Position numbers and translations under genes: made by a program
The notes under the pieces: model-generated
The model's input: only the letters and a program-made list of their open reading frames with translations
Database searches by the model: none
Told to the model about the DNA's origin: nothing
Shown here: positions 42,650 through 47,586 of the stretch, piece by piece
Layout: each line of letters starts with the position of its first letter
Position numbering within the stretch: position 1 is the first letter of the stretch
Assembly (NCBI GenBank): GCA_964512485.1
Contig: CAZEHJ010000024.1
Location: 1 to 47,586, forward strand
Length of the DNA: 47,586 bases
Reading direction: 5' to 3'
DNA from: CAZEHJ01 sp964512485
GTDB taxonomy: Bacteria > Bacteroidota > Rhodothermia > Rhodothermales > UBA10348

Positions 42650-43737
42650 TCTTCTTCGTGAGGAATAATGATCAGTGCGCAGGTGCCTCCTCCATTGCGG
42701 TTCGACAATTCGACAAGACTCTCCTCCCCATAGAGTGCCTTCAGTCGCGCCGTGAGATTGTTGACTCCGCTTCCTTCTCCGGGAGAATCGGTTGAATGAT
42801 TAAGACCCGATCCGTCGTCTAACACCTGAAGTCTGATATGGCCAGCATCGAGTGCCGCGGAGATCTGGATATTTCCACCTTCCGGATTTGCGCCAATTCC
42901 GTGAACGAATGCGTTTTCGACCAGCGGTTGGAGGACGAAAGCCGGCACACGGGCGGTCGTGATCGAATCGTCGATCTTCATATCGATGTGGACCCTCTCA
43001 CCGAACCGAAGACGCTGAAGCTCGACATAATCCTGGACAAACTCCCACTCCTCGGAGAGAGAAACGCTTGCCGAATTCCGGTCCCGAATAGCATATCGAA
43101 GCAAATCACCCAATTTCTCCATCGCATCCGTGGCTGTTTCTGCGTCTGTTTCGATGAGCGCCGATACAGAATGAAGGGCATTGAACAGGAAATGCGGATG
43201 CAGCCTGGATCGCATGGCATCCAGACTCGCCTGTGCTGCGAGTGCTTCTGCGCGAGCAGCCACCTGCTGCTGTTGGCGAAGTCGACCACTGATGCGAGCG
43301 GCATAGGAAAGGCCCGCCACAATGAAATAGAGCCATGTACCCATGAACATGCGCCATGTGTAAATCTGCATGTCCCAATCCATATCAGAAATCGAGCCTC
43401 CTTCCCACAGGACGCCGATGATCGGGGCCATCCCGGTCCACAAGCCAGAGAACAGAAACGCCGACACAAGGTGAATCAGAAAAAATCGAATCTGTACGGA
43501 TTGAGGCCAGGCTAGGACCGCACTCATTCTCCAGACCAGATAGCCCAGAATTGCGGCGGATACAGTGGTGAAGATGCCGGACATGGCGGCGTCTGCGAGC
43601 GTCACCTCTCCCCTGCCCCAACCAAGGATGAACAGGGTCCAGAGTACAAAAAACAGACTCCACCCTAGCAGAACAATCAAAACTGCCTGACGGGATGAGA
43701 CGACCGGGGGTGGTGTGTTTGAAACCGGGTGAATCAT
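42646..43737 (-). CDS. LytS/YehU-type sensor histidine kinase
   Basis: A 363-residue membrane kinase with four hydrophobic helices (about 19-39, 52-72, 84-105, 130-148) and almost no extracellular sensor domain. A short coiled coil precedes the His_kinase domain, where the phospho-acceptor is His182 in LHPHFLFNALHS. The ATPase N box is PLVENAFVHG and the glycine boxes are DDGSG and GSGVNNL. It pairs with the LytTR regulator downstream by a 4-bp overlap. Small loops between the helices point to sensing within the membrane rather than a bulky ligand. The upstream neighbour, an NHL/TPR protein, ends 121 nt away beyond a terminator. Confidence 0.93.
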   Translation of the reverse strand: MIHPVSNTPPPVVSSRQAVLIVLLGWSLFFVLWTLFILGWGRGEVTLADAAMSGIFTTVSAAILGYLVWRMSAVLAWPQSVQIRFFLIHLVSAFLFSGLWTGMAPIIGVLWEGGSISDMDWDMQIYTWRMFMGTWLYFIVAGLSYAARISGRLRQQQQVAARAEALAAQASLDAMRSRLHPHFLFNALHSVSALIETDAETATDAMEKLGDLLRYAIRDRNSASVSLSEEWEFVQDYVELQRLRFGERVHIDMKIDDSITTARVPAFVLQPLVENAFVHGIGANPEGGNIQISAALDAGHIRLQVLDDGSGLNHSTDSPGEGSGVNNLTARLKALYGEESLVELSNRNGGGTCALIIIPHEEE

Positions 43738-43763
43738 GAATGATAAATAGTGACGTTGCAGAC

Positions 43764-43807
43764 AAAAACCTACAGCATGAGGGTCCGGCCTGCGGCCGGA
43801 CCCTCAT
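43764..43807 (-). terminator. Intrinsic terminator between NHL/TPR gene and the LytS gene
   Basis: ATGAGGGTCCGGCC (43777-43790) pairs perfectly over 14 bp with GGCCGGACCCTCAT (43794-43807) across a TGC loop. Read leftward, a run of five T follows about nine bases later (43764-43768). It should end the NHL/TPR transcript before the two-component operon. Confidence 0.7.
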
Positions 43808-43858
43808 CCCTCCCTCTGCCATGCACCACGTGCGTTTCCGATGACACGAACAGCGGGG

Positions 43859-45091
43859 CTACTTGTCCCGGATCTTGGCCATCATGTCCCGCGCGTTCTG
43901 GTTTGCAGGATTCAGCGCAAGCGACTTCTCATAGTTGGCAATCGCTTTGTCGTCCATGTCAGAGTTCATGTACGATTCGGCGAGACTGTCCCAGGCGTTG
44001 AATGAATTGGGGTAGGACTCGGCATTCAACTCAAAGACCCGGACCGCAGCTGGAAGTAGACCTTGATTCATGATGGCATAGCCGAAGCCGTTTACCTCCC
44101 TCTCGGTGAACAGAGCGCTGGTCGATGGGTCAGTTTTATATTTCCTGTAGGCATCCTCAAGGCCCTGTGCGCCACCACCTTGAAGACCCGCAGTAAGGAC
44201 ATCTGATATCGATTCAAGCTTCAGCATCCTCACATTGGCCAAAGGCACCGGAGGAAAATCGACACCTTGTGGTGTGCGGTTGATGTAGTCGTTCACGTAC
44301 AGACGATCACCCACCCCGGGGCGAACAGCGATACCGTTCGGAAAGACGAATGCCGCCTCGAGTGGCGCACCGTCTACTTCCCCAAATGCTCCCGTGCCTG
44401 CCAGATGGGTAACCTCGCCTTCCATGGTCACCTTGTAAATTCGATTCGTTTGAAACGCCGTCACATAGAAGTCCCCCCGCGCAACGGCGATATGACCATT
44501 GCCTGCTCCCGGAATGGAAGCAAACAAACTTGCCGTTCCGGATTCATCGATTCGGATTACGTTGGTATCACTGAAGTTTACCACGTACAGGGCCCCGTCC
44601 GGACCTGTGGTTATGCCATTGGGACAGTTGAACAATTCACTCACCGAAAATGGTTGAGCTACCTTGTTTTCGTCTATTCGACTGAGCGTATTCGAGGAGC
44701 AGTTCACCACGAATACGTCACCGTCGTTATTGATCGTGATTCCAACGGGGCCGTTCAGACCTTCGTCGACCCAAACTTCATGTTGACCGTGACGGTCGAT
44801 CTTTGAGATGTAATTACCAAAGAAGTTGGCCTGAAGCAGGTTGCCGCGACTGTCGAAAAAATTGCCCGATGGCCCGTAGAGACCAGTAGCGAATTTTGAA
44901 ACACGACCGTCGGGCTTGATCCGCCAGACAGTATCCATGAAGTCTGCGGAATAGACATTTCCCAGCCTGTCTACAGCCACACCACCCACTCCCCCGACCA
45001 GGGAATCAGCGAGCGTAAGGACACGTGCGATCTGAGCGTTTGACGGGTATACAAGTGCGAGAAATAGAAAGACGGCCAGTAGTTTTTTCAT
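43859..45091 (-). CDS. Exported NHL/SMP-30-like beta-propeller protein with C-terminal TPR
   Basis: A 410-residue secreted protein. The start at ATG 45091 (MKKLLAVFLFLALVYPSNAQ) gives a clean signal peptide and has AGGA a few bases upstream; the frame extends to 45157 without adding homology. The first 270 residues or so are propeller blades (AVDRLGNVYSADF, NNDGDVFVVNC, GPDGALYVVNFSD, FPNGIAVRPG) as in NHL and gluconolactonase-type proteins. The last 110 or so are tetratricopeptide-like helices (SYPNSFNAWDSLAESYM, AIANYEKSLALNP). Without the metal residues of SMP-30 clearly placed, I would not call it a lactonase. It follows the TPR lipoprotein and may share its transcript. Confidence 0.87.
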   Translation of the reverse strand: MKKLLAVFLFLALVYPSNAQIARVLTLADSLVGGVGGVAVDRLGNVYSADFMDTVWRIKPDGRVSKFATGLYGPSGNFFDSRGNLLQANFFGNYISKIDRHGQHEVWVDEGLNGPVGITINNDGDVFVVNCSSNTLSRIDENKVAQPFSVSELFNCPNGITTGPDGALYVVNFSDTNVIRIDESGTASLFASIPGAGNGHIAVARGDFYVTAFQTNRIYKVTMEGEVTHLAGTGAFGEVDGAPLEAAFVFPNGIAVRPGVGDRLYVNDYINRTPQGVDFPPVPLANVRMLKLESISDVLTAGLQGGGAQGLEDAYRKYKTDPSTSALFTEREVNGFGYAIMNQGLLPAAVRVFELNAESYPNSFNAWDSLAESYMNSDMDDKAIANYEKSLALNPANQNARDMMAKIRDK

Positions 45092-45188
45092 CAATCCTGA
45101 GAGTCCGGTGCATACAAATTTCAGTACGCCCCAAGAAAGGAATGACGGTTCATCCAAAGCCGTTGGTCTACCGGGTCAGAATGTCGAC

Positions 45189-45205
45189 TGGCCGAGAAAC
45201 GGCCA
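45189..45205 (-). terminator. Short hairpin after the TPR lipoprotein gene
   Basis: TGGCCG and CGGCCA pair perfectly over six bases around an AGAAA loop, nine bases beyond the lipoprotein stop. No T-run follows on either strand, so it is a weak terminator or an mRNA-end stabiliser at most. Confidence 0.35.
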
Positions 45206-45213
45206 CAACACAT

Positions 45214-46656
45214 CTATTCCTGATTCAAATCGGCTGCTTTACCCAGAACCCACCGGCCGGGAGTCCTTGATTCCGCAACGCTGTAAACATCCATGGCCTC
45301 GGCTACATTCCCGGTCTCAACCAGCGCTTCAGCAAGCAATTCATGAGTCGGCTTGGGAATACGCGGCGGACCAAACTCCAACGGTAGGGACGCTTCTTGA
45401 GCAGCAGCCTGTCGGAGGGTAGCCAACCCCTGCTCCACATTTCCGGCTACTACGTCGCGATACCCCTCGAACATTGAAACGACCATTTGAGCGGGCGGAA
45501 AGTCACCGACGGTAATCCAGGGTGCCCATTCATTCGCCTCTTCGACTCTTCCCGACTTCAGATGGGCCAGCGCATTGGTGAATGCGACAAAGAGTGGAGA
45601 TTCTCCTTCGGGAAGACTTGAAAAATCGACCATCCAGCGCTCGGTCGTATCGAACATCTCTCTGCTGAGAATGTGATGTGCCCGCATTCCGACAAAGTAA
45701 AACCATTCACTCCTTGTGTGATCCTGCATTACCCGTTCATGACACGCATCCATCATGGCTTCCGCTTCGTCCATTTCGCCGAGCTGCAAATGACCATAAT
45801 GTCTCCAGGACGAGTAATGGCCACAGACTCCCGGAGGTCGGCCCCGAAGAGCACCCTGTTCGTCGGATACGTTCATCGCACGAATGTTATTGTCGATAAC
45901 ACGCCTCCAGTTTCCCTGGGCCAGGAAAATGTGTGTGGTCATGTGCTGCGCATGAGCCGCACCGGGCGCGATATCTGAATACGCATTCGCCGCTTCCAGC
46001 CCGAGATGGGCGTGCTCAGGATCGTCATAGGAGTGGATCAGATAATGCGCGGCTCCCGGGTGATTCGGGTTTCGCTCAAATAACGGCTTCGCGATAGAAG
46101 CCGCCCTTTCGTACACATCGAAATCCCGGTTTCCATCGGTCGAGCCGAGAACGGAAAGGGAATAGAAGGCTCGTGCCTCGTCGTCATACGGATTGGATTC
46201 GGACAGGGCCTGCATCTGGTTCATGTAAGCAAGATCCTGATCTTCTTTACTGCCTTCCCCATAGAGAGCCCGCACGGCTTCCAGATAGCCATTCTCTCGA
46301 TCTGTAGCGCCGAGGGCACCTACAGAATCCATTCTCGCGAGCGCGGCCAATCCGGCGTTGACATCTTTTTGCTGCCAGAGAGGAAAATTGTAAGACATTG
46401 CTTCTCCCCAGTAAGCCAGCGCAAAAGTTGGATCAGCCTGCTGAGCTTCCTGAAATGCTTCTCCAGCCGGAGTAAACTCGAAGGAATGCAACAGCAACAC
46501 CCCCCTGTAAAATGGCTCCTGGGCATCCTCATTTCCGGAATTCGGGAAATCAATACTCCCGAGCCCGTCCACGTGGGTAAGACTTGATTCGGGTGAACAA
46601 CCAGGTGAAAGAATAATCAGGAACGCCGTCAAGACGGCGAAAAGCGTGCATTTCAT
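45214..46656 (-). CDS. TPR-repeat lipoprotein of unknown function
   Basis: A 480-residue exported lipoprotein with lipobox LSPGC (Cys20). It is almost all helical, with paired-helix repeats such as FEFTPAGEAFQEAQQADPTFALAYWGEAMSY split over about residues 58-90, AHLGLEAANAYSDIAPGAAHAQHM, and EEANEWAPWITV. His-rich segments GAAHYLIHSYDDPEHAH and AAHAQHMTTHIFL stand out and could bind metal or fit a known hydrolase-like TPR group common in environmental bacteria. I do not recognise a function. It is divergent from the RHH-like gene, with 111 bp between starts, and precedes the NHL/TPR gene by 122 nt. Confidence 0.82.
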   Translation of the reverse strand: MKCTLFAVLTAFLIILSPGCSPESSLTHVDGLGSIDFPNSGNEDAQEPFYRGVLLLHSFEFTPAGEAFQEAQQADPTFALAYWGEAMSYNFPLWQQKDVNAGLAALARMDSVGALGATDRENGYLEAVRALYGEGSKEDQDLAYMNQMQALSESNPYDDEARAFYSLSVLGSTDGNRDFDVYERAASIAKPLFERNPNHPGAAHYLIHSYDDPEHAHLGLEAANAYSDIAPGAAHAQHMTTHIFLAQGNWRRVIDNNIRAMNVSDEQGALRGRPPGVCGHYSSWRHYGHLQLGEMDEAEAMMDACHERVMQDHTRSEWFYFVGMRAHHILSREMFDTTERWMVDFSSLPEGESPLFVAFTNALAHLKSGRVEEANEWAPWITVGDFPPAQMVVSMFEGYRDVVAGNVEQGLATLRQAAAQEASLPLEFGPPRIPKPTHELLAEALVETGNVAEAMDVYSVAESRTPGRWVLGKAADLNQE

Positions 46657-46767
46657 GGCTCTTTGGAAAAGGTGTTCAAAAATATCCGGTATTTCGGTTG
46701 AAACTCCTATCCTTATACTTCGTATTTGTTATGTTGTTACCAATATAACTGCTAATAGTGCGATTCA

Positions 46768-47019
46768 ATGGAAAAAAGGGAGATTACACGTTCTCAAACC
46801 GGCTTCCGAATGGAGTCCGGCATGTTGAAGGTTCTGAAAGGACTCGCCGAGTATCTGAACATCACACTCGGAGATCTGATGGAAGGTATTGTTCTTCATG
46901 CATTCGACGGAAAAACCCCGTTTTCGAACGAAACGCTCGATCGAATTGAAATGCTGAGAAAGGTGTACGGTCTTGAACTCACGGCAGAAGACAGCCATAA
47001 GCTGACTGAATCGTCATGA
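46768..47019 (+). CDS. Small ribbon-helix-helix-like protein
   Basis: An 83-residue protein whose first half fits the ribbon-helix-helix plan: an alternating polar/hydrophobic strand (REITRSQTGFRMES), helix A (MLKVLKGLAEYLN), a turn (IT) and helix B (LGDLMEGIVLHAF). The strand residues Arg and Gln would contact DNA if it is a true RHH. The tail (DRIEMLRKVYGLELTAED) is helical and could bind a partner. A four-base overlap (ATGA) couples it to the next gene. I recall similar unnamed proteins but no function. Divergent promoters with the TPR lipoprotein would lie in the AT-rich 46657-46767 gap. An antitoxin-like or autoregulator role is an inference only. Confidence 0.72.
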   Translation: MEKREITRSQTGFRMESGMLKVLKGLAEYLNITLGDLMEGIVLHAFDGKTPFSNETLDRIEMLRKVYGLELTAEDSHKLTESS

Positions 47020-47411
47020 ACCATGCCCAATTCAGGAAGTCGTTCGAGGACTGCTCCCTATTGCCCGAGCAGTTCGGGCATGGAGCCCACATCCGCATGG
47101 CCTGGATCTATGTCACCGCCCATCCGCTGAGCGAGGCAATTAAACGCTTCTGCGCTGATCTTCGGCGATACGTGACGCATGTTGGCGCCGAAGGCAAGTA
47201 TCACGAGACCATCACCTGGTTTTACATGGTGCTGGTAAACGAAAGGACGAGCCTTCTCGACTCTCAGCATTCCTGGGAAGAATTCAGAAATGCGAACTCC
47301 GACCTTTTTGAACCCGGAGGATTCCTGCTCAAACAACACTATCGCAGCGAGACGCTGGGTTCTGCCAAGGCCAAAACGACTTTTGTACTTCCCGATACGA
47401 TCGTGGCCTGA
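47016..47411 (+). CDS. Conserved protein of unknown function, partner of the RHH-like gene
   Basis: A 131-residue helical protein starting inside the stop of the RHH-like gene (ATGA). Conserved-looking polar residues are His22 and His25 in FGHGAHIRMAW, Arg27, and His63-Glu64 in GKYHETITWFYMVL, a spacing that could support a metal site or catalysis. The aromatic-rich WIYVTAHPLSEAIKRF and a polar FEPGGFLLKQHYRS segment complete it. No signal peptide or membrane helix is seen. The family is one I have seen as uncharacterised in several phyla; function is unknown. Fixed coupling to a putative DNA-binding protein hints at a regulated two-protein unit. Confidence 0.75.
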   Translation: MNHAQFRKSFEDCSLLPEQFGHGAHIRMAWIYVTAHPLSEAIKRFCADLRRYVTHVGAEGKYHETITWFYMVLVNERTSLLDSQHSWEEFRNANSDLFEPGGFLLKQHYRSETLGSAKAKTTFVLPDTIVA

Positions 47412-47481
47412 AGAGGTAACATCGAGGCCAGATCTTCCGTAGTCTTGGCATCGTCCTCCCTAACCCGACACGACTCCCTCC

Positions 47482-47586
47482 ATGTTCGGCTCCTACTTGA
47501 TTGCGGCTTTCCGGAATCTCAAAAAGAATCTCGGATATTCCGCAATCAACCTGTTCGGCCTGGCTTTCGGCCTCGGCCTTTCTCTT
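47482..47586 (+). CDS. ABC transporter permease, N-terminal fragment (partial)
   Basis: The first 35 residues of a MacB/FtsX-type permease run off the window end. The start MFGSYLIAAFRNLKKNL followed by a hydrophobic run INLFGLAFGLGLSL closely parallels the N-terminus of the permease at 38191 (MFRNHFSIALRTIKAKP, FINIFGLAVGM). It is therefore probably a second duplicated-type permease of about 800 residues. It starts 70 nt after the unknown partner protein and need not be linked to it. Confidence 0.85.
   Translation, partial: MFGSYLIAAFRNLKKNLGYSAINLFGLAFGLGLSL

Noticed and set aside
42838..43515. 225-residue plus-strand frame opposite the LytS-type kinase
   Set aside because: The opposite strand carries a complete kinase with all catalytic boxes; this frame is Cys/His/Arg-rich noise.
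44267..44806. 179-residue plus-strand frame inside the NHL/TPR gene
   Set aside because: Antisense to well-formed propeller blades, with no family features.
1..47586. CRISPR arrays, insertion sequences, prophage or integrase genes
   Set aside because: No direct-repeat/spacer pattern, transposase, integrase or terminal inverted repeats were seen; the only repeats are in coding regions or short intergenic arrays.

Overview
This is an ordinary chromosomal window from a Gram-negative bacterium of the Bacteroidota/Rhodothermota side of the tree, most likely a marine Rhodothermales- or Balneolales-like organism. That placement is inferred from gene content, not from a marker-gene tree. The evidence is a TonB-dependent receptor with an N-terminal carboxypeptidase-regulatory-like domain, a protein with a type IX secretion (T9SS) C-terminal sorting domain, DUF2480 (a Bacteroidota-type family), LytS/LytTR two-component genes, 800-residue MacB/FtsX permeases, DUF4097 and 6-bladed beta-propeller lipoproteins, and a GlnRS with a C-terminal YqeY domain. 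Base composition looks moderate (roughly half GC). I saw no insertion sequence, prophage, CRISPR array, tRNA or rRNA gene.

Layout. 1-6.7 kb: tail of a small membrane protein, ettA with a coupled GNAT gene, a DUF4260 membrane protein, a lipoprotein hydrolase on the minus strand, and a FecA-like TonB receptor preceded by a perfect inverted repeat that looks like a metal-regulator operator. 6.8-9.6 kb: a tight cysteine desulfurase / DUF2480 / DUF2914 operon. 9.6-16 kb: recG, a beta-propeller lipoprotein, priA, the 4.5S-type SRP RNA and yajC. 16-23.4 kb (minus strand): a large hybrid histidine kinase, then a compact operon reading hinT-like, unknown outer-membrane protein, coaE, PlsC-like acyltransferase, aldo/keto reductase. 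23.6-24.7 kb: a pterin pair, with a 6-pyruvoyl-tetrahydropterin-synthase-like gene followed by folE. 24.7-28.7 kb (minus): a 979-residue secreted protein with about 18 ELWxxDGT repeats, an unknown conserved protein and yqgE/algH. 28.9-33.6 kb: a HlyD-type adaptor and a MacB-type ATPase, a small unknown protein closed by a strong terminator, an SDR, and an exported DUF4097 protein with nine MGGD repeats. 33.7-36.9 kb: GNAT and glnS-yqeY, followed by a 16-bp tandem repeat. 36.9-41.9 kb: PD40 propeller lipoprotein, ABC permease plus ATPase, small outer-membrane barrel. 41.9-46.7 kb (minus): LytTR regulator, LytS-like kinase, an NHL-propeller/TPR protein and a TPR lipoprotein. 46.8-47.6 kb: a two-gene cassette of a small ribbon-helix-helix-like protein and an unknown partner, then the start of another ABC permease.

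How the parts relate. Housekeeping functions are replication restart and repair (priA, recG), protein targeting (SRP RNA, yajC), translation (ettA, glnS) and cofactors (coaE, folE, cysteine desulfurase). They are interleaved with envelope functions: TonB uptake, ABC export or lipoprotein-type transport, secreted repeat proteins and sensory kinases. TTG start codons appear in several housekeeping genes (priA, glnS, probably yqgE). The least explained items are the RHH-like/unknown pair at the right end, the 669-residue outer-membrane protein inside the coaE operon, the BH4-type rather than queuosine-type pterin synthase beside folE, and the MGGD and ELWxxDGT repeat proteins.
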